From: Brachionus koreanus
Taxonomy: Eukaryota; Rotifera; Eurotatoria; Ploima; Brachionidae
NCBI GenBank assembly: GCA_016987375.1
Contig: PJRA01000005.1
Coordinates: 1,904,136-1,968,135 of the forward strand
Direction of reading: 5' to 3'
DNA: 64,000 bases
Shown: positions 46,876-59,300 of the stretch, piece after piece
Layout: each line of letters starts with the position of its first letter
Numbering within the stretch: position 1 is the first letter of the stretch
The notes under the pieces: model-generated
Told to the model about the DNA's origin: nothing
Seen by the model: the letters and a program-made list of their open reading frames with translations, nothing else
The model's database searches: none
Made by a program: the position numbers and the translations under genes

Positions 46876-47939
46876 GTTCAAGAATGTATAGAGTCTCGTG
46901 TTAGAATCGTTCAAATTTGTTTTTTTTCTTTTGAAAATATTAAACCCCTGATTTAAGGCTTGAACGTGTGCATTTTAATTTTTTCATTTCATTTTGTTGT
47001 AAAGTTTATTTTTCTCGTAAATAAAATTACTGGAAATTTATTGATTTAAAAAGTAAAAAATATTAAAAAAAATTCGAATCAATGGTAATTTATTTTTAGT
47101 ATTAGTTCTATTTTTATAATCAAAAACCGTTCAAATATTTAAGCTTACCAATAGTTGCTTTATATAAAATAAAATATATTCAAATAATTTTTTTTAATTT
47201 TTTTTATGCCAAGAAATTTTTTTTTTCTATAAAAAAAAATCAAAAATATTTGAATCTGTTAACAAAAAAATTACGAGGCCTTGAAGGCCTAATTAATTTA
47301 AAAATAAAAGAAAATAGTAGAAAAGGTCCGTTTAAAAAATCTTATTTTTAGATTTTCTAGGTTTTATTTTAATTTTTTCTACTTAAAATATTATCAATTT
47401 TATTATTCTCTTTATAAATAATTTATTTATTTCATCAAAAATTTCTTTTGATATTTTTATTTTGCTATTTTATTTAATCTAATTTAATACTATAAACCCC
47501 AAACAACAATGTTCAACATAGTAAAATACATGTACACTATAAGCTAGAAGTCTATTATTTTCGCAACATAAATTTTGATTTCTAACATCTCCAACATTTA
47601 CCTAGTAAATAAAAATATGGGGTAAAAAAACTTTACATTTACTTATTATTTTAGTAATACGGCTAATATTTAGGTATGAATATATATATATATATATATA
47701 TATCAATCAATATATTGTATTTTTCTAATTCAATTTAGGCTCATTAAATCTTGATCTATGTCTAAAACAAAATAAATTTTACATAAAGAGAGCCTATTAA
47801 TGATTTAATTAACTTTAATAAAGATCAGTGAAAAGGCTAGAAAAAAAATTCAAACTTAATTAATGACTCATAAACCGCGTCAATTTCAGTCTTCATGTGA
47901 TGTAGTATTCATTTTGAAATTATTTAGCAAAAATTCTAA
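46876..47939. other. intergenic, nothing recognised apart from a TA microsatellite
   Basis: AT-rich 3' flank of the Bcl-2-like gene. A palindrome GAGGCCTTGAAGGCCT at 47274-47289 and a (TA)n run are the only distinct structures. Confidence 0.5.
47681..47703. repeat. (TA)n microsatellite
   Basis: About eleven uninterrupted TA units. Confidence 0.98.
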
Positions 47940-48419
47940 TTGAACGATCTTTCTCTCTATTATAAAATACTGAAAAATATATGTATTTTTAATAATATAT
48001 TAAATAGTGTTGGATGCAAACCAAAATTAATGAACCCAGAAACTATAGCTTTCTTATATAAACAGTTCTCTCAATCAATCTTTAGATATCATTTAGATAA
48101 TATCTTCGTTAATGAAAAGAGTTTAAAGGAATTTGATATACGGCAAAATATTTTAATAAAACGATTTATTGGACTCAGTAAATTTACAAAAACAAAACCT
48201 TTGAACAAAGCACTAAAATTGGAGTCAATTAGACAAATTTATTATAAGCATAAAATATTCTTTGTCAAACAAATTTTTAATAACCAATTATGTAAAAAAG
48301 TTTTTGAATACCAAAGGAAAGATTATAAGATATTTGATAGAGAGAATACTTCTTTTATTAAACAGTTATCAAAACTATTTAATTATTTTAATTTATCTCA
48401 ATTTGTCCATGGGACTTAA
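47940..48419 (+). mobile_element. LINE ORF2 C-terminal fragment, 5'-truncated
   Basis: An uninterrupted frame of about 159 codons ending at a stop at 48417-48419. It reads LYKQFSQSIFRYHLDNIFVN, then EFDIRQNILIKRFIGLSKFT, then KTKPLNKALKLESIRQIYYK. This is the post-RT segment of jockey/CR1-type LINEs (LYK.F..PI..YGLE, then IQN.LIKR.LGLSK). The upstream RT is absent, as expected for 5'-truncated retrotransposition. The intact frame suggests a more recent insertion than the other LINE relics in this window. Confidence 0.8.
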
Positions 48420-51400
48420 ACTTTAATTAAAATAACAAATAAATAATTTTTAGCTTGAAAATATTTTTAGTAAATAGGTGCAAAAAAAAATAATTTTAAG
48501 GACATTTTTTACAGATAAATCGAATTTTCAATATTAAAATAAAGCAAATTTGAAATGAATGAAAATATTCCTTTACAGCGTTCCATGCTGTGATATTAAG
48601 AACTCATATATTATGAACGAATTACCTTGTATTTTTTTGAATTAAACTAATTATTGTATATGGTGGCAAAATTAAAATTTGTAGTGAAGGATGTTAAAAC
48701 AATCGAAGATCAAAATTTAAAGACCGCTTATGAACTCGAAAATAAAGAAACAGTTTAAGTCTAATACTTAGCAAGTTTCTATTAGATGTCTATAATTTAG
48801 ATAAAATTGAATTAAAAAAATTATTGTATCAAGATATCCACTTTTTTAAAAAAATTCGAAGAGAAAATTTGTTCATTGCTAAAATACTAATAAATATTAT
48901 TTTATATTTTGTTTTAATAATTTATTTACTTAAATGAAAAATAAATAAAATATAATAATATTCTAAAATAAAATATTAATGTAGAGTTTTCTTTATTTAA
49001 ATGAGTTTTAAGCTAGTGTCAAAATCAGACAAAAAATTTTTGGCGTATGCTAATTCATTAACTAAAATTACTTATTTTTCAGCAGTTTTATTTAAGTAAT
49101 AAAAATTTTATATTTTAAAATTACTCAACTGATATAAAAATGCATCAAAATAAAGATTTATGTTAAAAATCAAATTAATACTTGTTTTTCTAAATTTTAA
49201 CTAAATTAAAAACAAAGACGTTTTGCTATTTTAAAAGAAGCATTAGTAGATAAAAAAGCCAAGTATTGAATTGATAAAGAATGCTAATTACTACTAATGT
49301 TTATTATTATTTTCAAAAATGGAAATTTAGAATTGATTTTTTTAATAAAAAAAATTTCCGATGAAAAATCTGAAATACCACACTTGTAATACATTTTCAC
49401 ATACCATTTTAATTTTTTTTTTTTAAGAAAAATAATGTTTAATTTATAATTTTAATACATATAAGAAAAATTATGATGAATAATACAAGTTAAGCAAAAT
49501 TAGCATTTTTTTTTCAAGTAATCTAAGTTTAAGTTTCAGTAATCTTAGTTAAAAAATAATAAATCGCCAAAATTTTTTACATATATGATATTTAAGTTTC
49601 AAAATACAGCATCTCTAGCTTACAGTGTATAATATATTTTTTTATATTTTAGAATTAAGTCATTTTATTGTATGTTATAATAAACAGGATTGAATGCTCT
49701 TCAAAACGATATGTCTTACTTTTTGTCTTTATAATTCTAAAAAAATTTATTTAATGAAAACTTTAAATTAAAATTTTGAAATTTTGGTTTGGTACTTCAT
49801 TTTCGGATAAAAGGCCTATCAGCAACAACATTAACACTTGAAAATGTGCTTAAAGAAAGAAGGGTACAATATTGGTTTTAAAAATTTAAAAATTGAGTTA
49901 CTAGTTTTCAGAGGAGAAAAGAGTCGCATAGATCAGTCATTCTCGGTTTATATACTTGATGTCCAGAAAGGTACCGAGGTAGCTTATGAATGTAAAAAAA
50001 AGATAAATGTTCTTTATTAAAAATATATAAATTCATAGCTTAAAATTAAAAAAAAAAAATTTGGTTTGAACAGTTCATGAGTTCCTTTAATTTCTGAAAA
50101 ATTCCTCAATCGATAAATGTTAAATACTGTTTTAATCATTTGAAACTGGATATCTTAAAAAAAAATTATCAAATTTTCCAAAACATCCGCTCGTTTCTTA
50201 TTTTTATAGATCATATCAAAAATATTAATTTTTGTGATAATTTGGAATAAATAATTTTAATTTCATTAATTTTATAATAGCTAGTAAAAAATTTTATTTT
50301 ACTTCTTCAGTATTAAAGTAGGATTTTTGAAGCAAAATCAGAGCTTATTAGTCTATATTTGGGAGCAATTATTATCAACAAGAATTTTTTAAGTTTTTCA
50401 ACTGATATGAAATCAAGATATTTTGTATTTTTTTAGTTTATTATTAATTGTTATTTAATTTTAAAATGAAGAGATAATAAAAGAGAAACAAAGAGTATTT
50501 TTAATTCCCTTTAAAAAAGCGATAATTACTATATAGAACGAATTTCAATAGAGCTAATATTTTATAAGTGTAATTTTTCAAAAAGCTTTTTTTGGTTTTT
50601 TTTCTATCAATTGTACAATATTATCATAGGTCAAGATCGATTAATAATAAAAAAATCTAATTTAAAATTGAAAGCAATTTAATTTTATTACATTAAAAAA
50701 ATTCATAATTCTCCACTGAATTTTATCGACGATTTTCTTAAAAACCTGGCTTTTAACACCTACTAGCTAATATTCTCTAAGACTGATACATCTTTTTAAT
50801 TTAAGAAAGAAATTTTATGAAAAAAAATTAAAAATTATTTACCTAATGAAAAGCATTAATCGCTAATGATCCAAAATCTACTTAAAATGCATGCATACTG
50901 ACGCAAAAACAAATCAAATGTATTCATTCGAGTGAAATAATAACATTTTAAATTATGTGAAATAAATTTGAAAAATATTATTTTTTTTTAGATAAAAATT
51001 TTTTTCTTAAAAATATATATAAGAGAAAATTTTGTTGCAAAATATAAATATATTTTTTTAATGAAAAAAATAAAATTTACTTATGATTTTTTTTTTAAAT
51101 CAAACAAAATTTTGCTCTATTTTTGATTCTTAATTTAAGTTTTTTTTCAATAATTATAACAATGAAAAAAATTATATATTATTAGTCTAAACTATTTATA
51201 AAAGTAATAAAAAAGATTTGAATCAAAACAGTAAAAATACAGATCTTCGAGAATTAAAGGACACAATTGTTGCTAATTAAACCACCACTTTTATTTGACA
51301 ATAAGATGCAATTAATATGACTATTTTCGAAAAGAATTTAATTAATACATACAAGAAGCATCAAATTGATGGTAATTAATAACTCGGTGCGCTTAAAATT

Positions 51401-53311
51401 CTATTCAAATGTATTGGGTTACGCGTTACATGAGCACATAATTCAGAAGACGATGTATTGATTTTTTTTTGTTGGTTAGACAGAGCCAAATTTAAAAATG
51501 AAAACAAATACATAGTTAAATGGCTCGATTAAAAATAAGCTCGAAGGCATTGGCTCAATTCGATTTAGATGTTGAAATTTGAAAAAATTTAAATAATATT
51601 AGAAGAAATTCAATTATTATTATGAGATTTTTTTTAAAGACAGTTTTATTGTGATAAAATTTCATTTCCTTTCTATGGTTTTTTAGAATAGCATCAAACA
51701 ATATTTGAATTTATTGTTTTCTAATTTTTCGTTAATGTTTTATGTTCATGCTTGTTTGAATCTTATGTGTTTTTTCAAGTATTTTTTAATTGAATTTTGA
51801 TTGTTTTTCATTTCAATCATTTTATTTCCTTGTTTAAAATCGTCACAATGCAAAACTACATTTCAAATTACACTTTTAACAATTTTTTGTTTTCAAGCGC
51901 AAAACAATTATCAATAAATTTTGAAGCAACACCTTCGGAGAAAGCTTTTACCGCTAGATCTTCTTTAAATTTTGCTTGAAAATTCAAATTTTGATTAAAT
52001 CAAATTCTATTTTTAAGTCTGCTTAATGTATTTAGCAGCAAGAGCTAAATATTAACAATAAAGATATTGAATCTTCGGGTCAAAATTAAATAGAATATTT
52101 TCACAACTAATTAAATCTCAAGTACGCTTTTCTTTAATTTGATATAAAAATTTTAATTTAAACAAAATTTAGGTTGTATGATTGAGATTTACATTATGTT
52201 TATTACCTTAAGTTTTAATTATTTTCTAAGTGGATTAATAGTAATTTAAGCAGACATAAAAAAAAGAAAAATAATTTTATAAATAAAGCTTTTCAACATA
52301 ACTCTCCCATTTTTATCATGCTATATAAATTTGATAAAATAATTTTGATTGAAATTTTAAGACAATTTAAGTATCATGAATATATAGAAAATGGTTGAGT
52401 TTTTAAGAACATTTCAATATGACAAATATGTCACAAATTTAATAAATAAAATTCAGCCTTTTATCTTTAAGATAATTTACTAATAAGTATAATTAATTTA
52501 TCTTGAGGACAAAGAATAGTAGCAATATTTTCAATTCATTTTGTACAAATAAAGATTTTCGTCTTGTCTAGTTTTTTTTTTTTGCTGAAATATTAAAAGA
52601 TTCTTTCATGATAAAGAAATTTTTCAAATGCCTAAGATCATAAGTCTTATTAAAATAATTCAATTTTAACTAGATGTAAAAAATTTTGATGTTATCTAGC
52701 TCTAATTCTACTTTGAATATTCAAATATTTTTCTCAATTTTTTGTTCAATTAAATATTAAAAATGCAAATTATGCTTAGATCTCCTGAAGGATTAAGTCA
52801 TTCTTTTTTAATTTTACTTATTTTTAATTATTCAAACTATATTCTTACTCTTTGGGTAAACTAAAAATAAAAAACAAAAAAATTCTCTTTTTCGTTTTTA
52901 AATTTTTAATTAATAATAATTTGTGTTTTTTTTTTATATTGTTGATTACAGAATTTGTTAAAATTAACCCATGATAATATTTTTTCATGATCAATATCCG
53001 GCTTATTCATTTGATCATTGATTTTTTACAAATCTTGTCGAGATTAATGCTTAATTAAAAACTTGGATACTTTTTTTTTTAATAAAAAAAGACACGGAAG
53101 TTATCTATTGTATATATTATAAATAATTCTAAATTAAGCTTTTCTTTATAATTGGAAAGGTATCTGTTGACTCTATGCTCGATAGCTGGATTAAAATACT
53201 TTAAACAGTTTTCATTTTAATGAAATTTCTGCATTTATTTATTGAATATGACGAACGTGGAAAATTTTCTATTTTTAAGATTTTCTAATTATCCAATTTA
53301 GAAGTTAAAAG
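48420..53311. other. 4.9-kb intergenic region upstream of RASGRF
   Basis: Very AT-rich. Short open frames (49838-50020 and 51797-51979) have no recognisable similarity and were not called. No repeat family shared with the rest of the window was noticed. Confidence 0.5.
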
Positions 53312-56300
53312 ATGCAAAGAAACGGATGTAAGATAAACGAATCACACGTTAACACAATTGCTTTAAAGGCTCGCTTGGAACACCGTGAATGTGGATACCT
53401 GTGGAAGCGCTCAAATGACTCTAATGGCAAATGGCAGATTAAGTGGTTCGCTTTGTATCAAAATTTTTTGTTCTACTATGAGACTGTAAACAGCACTAAG
53501 CCACAGGGACTAATCGTGCTTGAAAGCTCCTACTGTAACCGAATTGTGACCAACACCAAAACCACTAGAGAAGGAGAAATAAAACTGGTTAGCAATAAAA
53601 AAATATATATTTTAATCTCTAATTTTAATCGGATTTAAAAATTAAGTTTTGTTTTTCATTAACTTTTTCAAAAGATGGAAAAAATCCTCTTGAATTTGGA
53701 GCTGAACACGAAGATGAGTGCATTCAATGGATGGATGCAATAAAAAACTGCAGTTATAGCAAATTGGCATCGGAAAATGCTGAATTACAGCACAAATACT
53801 TGCATCTGAATCAACTTTATGAAACTGAGACAAAAAGCAAATGGCAATATTTGGCTCAAATAGAAGAGCTTTCAAACGAAGTTAAACAACTCCGAGATGA
53901 AGTAAAAAATTTTTTTTTCATTAGAATTTAGAGTAGAAAATTTTTTTTTCTAAGTTAAAAAGACATAAAGGTCAGCATGATTTGGTGGTAGCAAAAACAA
54001 TAGCTGATGAGGAATCATCGGACATGAAAAGAATAAAAAAAGTTCAAAGCTTATGTAGAGGTTGGCTGTATCGGCGCAGATGGAAACGCATTGTCAAAGA
54101 TTATATCGAGTCTCCAGATGCTCTAAATTTGCGCAAAAGGAATCGAATAGTGTTTGAATTATTTGAAAAAGAAGGTGAATACATGTCGCAATTGGAAATT
54201 TTGGTATCGAATTTTTTGAGACCTTTCAAAATGGCAGCGTGTAGCAGTAAACCAGCCATTACCCATGAAGAAGTAAATTGTATATTTTTAAATAGGTAAA
54301 TTTACAGAAAAAAATTCAATATAAAATTTTCAATTTTTCAATTCTAAACTAGTGAAATATTGTTATTTTTGCATCAAATATTTTACAAAGGCCTTAATAA
54401 AAAACTTGAAAATTGGCCATCAGTTTTTGTGGGTGATTTATTTGATTTTTTGTTGCCAGTTTTGGTAATATATCAAGAATATGTGCGTAATCATCACTAT
54501 AGTCTACAAATTTTGACCGATCTAAAAATAAGATCGATTGAATTTAGAAATTTGCTGAAAAGATGTGAAGAAAAACCAAAATGTGAAGGTCGTTCACTAG
54601 ACATTTTTCTCACCTATCCAATGCATCAGGTTGTTTTTATTTATTAATTAAAAATATAAACAACTAACTTTTAATTATAGATACCAAGGTATATTTTAAT
54701 ATTGCATCAATTAATATCGTTTACCTCTCATACCTCTACCAACGAATTGTATTGTCTCGAGAATGCAAAGAAAAAGCTTGAGGAACTCTCAAGAGTAAAT
54801 AAATTTATGCTTTTTTTTTTAGTTTTTCAATTTATTTCCTAAAAACAAATACTTAATTAGAACCCATTACCAAAAATTGTTTTAATTTTAAAATGAATTT
54901 TTTACTAATTCGTAAAATTAATTGGAAAAGAGTACACTGAGGAAATCAATATTTATTTATTTTTTGTAAATTGTCGATTCTGATTTTTTTAGCAAGAAAA
55001 TATAAAAATACTGAATAAAAGACATGTAAAGCGGAAGATTCTCTCTAGAAGATCGATATTTAAAGATTTAGAAAATTTTTAAACTACTTTAGAGTCTAAA
55101 ATTACTTGAGAGAAAATTCACTTTTTCTTGATCAAAACCTTAAGCAAAATTAAAGAGTTTTAAAGCTTCTTAAAATAGTCTTATAAAATAATTTCTTTAT
55201 TAGATTCACTTAATTTCTTTATGTTTATCGTCATCATAAAAAAATTTATTAGTCCCAATATTAGACTAATGTTTATTGAGTGGAAAAGAGGATTTTTTTT
55301 TTTAAATTAAATTATCTTCCCTTAAAATCGATTTGTTAAAATTAATATGTTAATTGGATTTGATCAAATAAATGAAAAAGATAAATTTACTTTAGTTAAA
55401 AATTTTATTTTATAAAAAATATTTTAATAATGCATATATATTGGTTTAAACGGAAGCTTAGTTGTCATTAGAATATAATAAAATTTTATCTAAAAAATTT
55501 TATAAATTTATAGCCTGATAAAATAATTAAATTTTAAAAAAATAAAGAAATAATTCTGAATGAAAAAATTAATTTACGAAAAACATTAAATTAAGATAAA
55601 AGCTCAATAAATAATGGCAAATTGAAGTTAAATTTAAATTGTATGATCATATAAAAACATATTTAACATTAACTGTTAAACTTTGTTTTTTAATATCTGA
55701 AAATTTCTGTAAAATATCCTATATATTAATAATTTTAAGTTAAAAGACTTTAAAAATAAAAATCTAAAAAAATTATCTTGAACAGGATCATTGACTTGAC
55801 TTTAAAAAGACTTTTTTATTTGACTTTTGCACAGCCTGAACAGGATAACTAAATATGATCATAATTTTCAACATGCCTAAATAATTCTAAAATTTCGATT
55901 TCTTTTCAAAATTTATTTTAAATTTTTTGCTAAAAATATAAATACTTTAATTGAAAAAAAATCAATTTGTTAAAGTTAGATACATTAGAGGAGAATTTTT
56001 TCTTAAGGATTTACTTGACTAATACGTCCAAATCTACAAAATATATTTGATTGTCAAATCTTTCTTATATTGACATTTTTTTAAAGAATACAGAATTACT
56101 GAAAAATTTTATGTTTTTATTTAACTTATTCAAAAATTAAAATATTTTTTTAACGGATAATAATACTGCCATAACAAAAAAATGAAATTGGCGAAGATCT
56201 AGACAATTCACCACTGGTTCTCACAGTATTTTAATTCATCATTTAATGGGGTGTTTCCTCTACAATAATTTAGTTTTATGATTAGTTAAGCTTTTACTCT

Positions 56301-59300
56301 ATAAATCTGCTAGAACAAAATTTTCAACGTTCTTTAAAAGAAAGTGTGTTTTATTTAAATTTTTTGTCAATAGGTCTATGTCAATTTTGACTTTAAAAAT
56401 TTGTAAAATATTAATTTTTGATCAATCAACTTTTTTCTAAATAAATATCTTTTATTAAACAAAAGTTGTTTTTGAAATTTATATAATTAAAAAAATGAAA
56501 TGAAATTTGGTTGAATTTTTTATTTTCTTTCTTTTTATTTATTTTCTTTTTTTTTACTTTCTTTGATATAAATGACGATTGAAATAAATAAAAATTCGGT
56601 ATTTTGAATTGTTAGAAAATATTGCCAAAAGAGAAAAATAAGAGTATTATATACATTGTCTATATTACTCTTACATTTAAATAAATAAATAATTTTTTAA
56701 CTACATTATAGTCAATGCACGATGAAGTAAGCGAAACAGAAAATATCAGATGCAATTTAGCTATTGAAAAGATGATAGTGGAAGGCTGTGAAGTTATTTT
56801 AGATGCAAATCAAGTGTTCATCCGCGAAGGTTTGACTATCAATAGATAAAAAAAAAACTTAATTTTTTTATTTAGGACTCTTGATTATTTTAACTTCTCT
56901 TAAATCAAAAACCCTTGGCGTTAAGTTAAAAGACATCAAGAAACGGAATGTTGTTAAATGTTTTTTGTTTACAAATCACTTGATTGTTACAACTAGAGCT
57001 TCTAATGGTCGTTTAAATTTATTTAAAGTAAAATAATCATTATAAATTTTTTTCTAACTATTTAATTAAAAGCCCTATGAGGCGATACCTCTCAATGAAT
57101 GTAAATTAATTGAAGACGTCAATAATGAACTAAGCATGATTGAAGAAGAGAGTAAACTCGATAATAAAAATTTTTTTTTTCCAATTTAAAAAATCTACTA
57201 GATGTTTCAATTGTTTCGGATGATCATTCGATTTCATCAGCTTCAATGATCTCAACCGAATCGAATGGTTCTATTTTCTTCAATAAAGATCAGCCGACAG
57301 ATTTTAGCTGTGAATTCAAATTGGTTCAGTCAAGCAATGTGATTCAGAGAACCATTCACTTTATTGCATCATCGCTTGGCGAAAAACAAGCTTGGTGTGG
57401 AGATATGAGCCAGGTAAATTAAAGCATTGATTTAAATGATTGATTTAATTAGAAATTATAAGTGTATTGATAATTTGAATTATTCAAATTTGCTTCAAAA
57501 TACAAATACCAGCAATTCAGTTAATATGCCAAACAAAGCCATGCCATAGTAATTTTAATCTAAAATATAACATAAGATTTAAGATAACAAAATAATTGTT
57601 TAAGTTCGGATCAAAAATTGCTTAGAGATGAAAATGATGTAAAATATTGTAAATCGTTAAATTCATGCAAAGTACCTCAAGTAAGAATTTTTGAAAAAAG
57701 TAAAATATAAATAGTCACAAATTTTATTTTAATCAAAATCTAGATTCGACAAGCCACACTTGACAAACTACTTGAGCGTCTAACTGATCTTAGATTTTTA
57801 AGCATCGATTTCTTAAATACATTTCTTTTAACTTATCGTGTTTTTACTGATCCATTGGCGATTCTAAATGCTCTGAAAATTTTGTATGAATCATCACCAA
57901 AGCATTCAATCGAATTGGGAGAGCATGATTTCAGGTTTTTTTAAAAATTATTTTAAAATTCTTTGTGGGCATATAAACTAGTTCAAAAAATTTTCGGGGA
58001 AAAATATTTAATTTTATAATTTGGATAAAACTTATTTATTTAAATTGTTTGAAAAAAACGATTTAGCAACAACAAAGTTTGATGCATTGCTTTGACTCTT
58101 TAAATAGATTAATTAGATTTTAGGAAAATTTCAATAAAAAAAAGCGTTGGGATCCGTCACTGAACCCTACTAGTATGCGGCCGGTCTTTTTTACGGTCTT
58201 AAATTTTGACCGCCTAAAAATACGGCCATCCAAAAAGGGTCGGCCATAAATACGGCCAACTAGGATGCGGGTTATTTTTGTAAAATTGATATTTAACAAT
58301 ATTTTTAAATATTTAAAAATTATTTAAAATTTTTTTAAATTCTTAATTCTTTTCAAAATATTAATAATAAATAGTCAATTAAATAATCATAAATTTAAAA
58401 ATTTTTATTTCGGACGACAGGCTAGTTGGTGGTATTAATGGTCGCCCGTTTTTAACCTGGCCTTATTTTTTGCGGTCTGAAAATGAGACCGTTCGGGAAA
58501 CCGTCCGTGATTTGGACCGGATTGCTAAGACCGCATCCAACAGTAATAAAAAAGGCCGGAACATGGATAGAATTTGGCATTTGAAGAATTTAGAGAAAAA
58601 TAAAAATTATTGTGTTTTTTTTTTTTAATTTAAAAGTTATTTTGATAAATATCTTTCATTCAAAGATTATGATAAAGATTACGTTTCTCAAAGAAAAACT
58701 TATTGCTTCATTTTTAAAAATTATTTGGAAAAACATAAAAAAATATTATTTATTACAATTTTCAAATTAAAATCCAAATGAAAGCACCTTTTTTCATTTT
58801 TTTTTACTAATTAAATGTTTAAAGACAAAAAAAAACATTCCTGTTGTAATAATCATTTTGATGAAGTCAATTTTTTTTTATTAAGAAAAATTTAATAATA
58901 TTTTTTTTATTTGAATTTTTTTTTTAATAAATATTTTAGCAATGAACTAATATTAATTAGAAAAATTTAATTGATAAAAAAAAGTCAAAGTAACTGAATC
59001 GTTTAGTCAAAATTTCTAATAAAAAACAGAGAAATTTTAGAAAAAAATTTCAAAAAATATTTTTCTCAGAGTCAATATTTCTGATTAAGACTATTTTTGG
59101 CAAATATTTTATTTGAACTAGTCCGAATAGATGTAGCCACATTATTGAATATACGCTTGTTGTCACAAATTGGTTACATTTAGGATAATTTCTAACATTT
59201 TTTTTAAAACTGGATAAACAGAAAATTAAATAATGCTAGAAGTGACATAAGTAATGAACTTAGTCGTAAAGTATCAGTGGCCGGCTTATTCAGACTGCCT

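Noticed and set aside
49838..50020. 60-codon open frame (FKNLKIELLVFRGEKSRI)
   Set aside because: Composition looks partly protein-like, but there is no family match and no exon partner; possibly a repeat remnant, not strong enough to call.
53588..53646. Exon 1 of RASGRF reading through to a stop at 53636, or a GC donor at 53592
   Set aside because: A normal GT-AG intron 53588-53646 restores the PH-domain sequence ([15 protein letters not shown]), so neither is needed.
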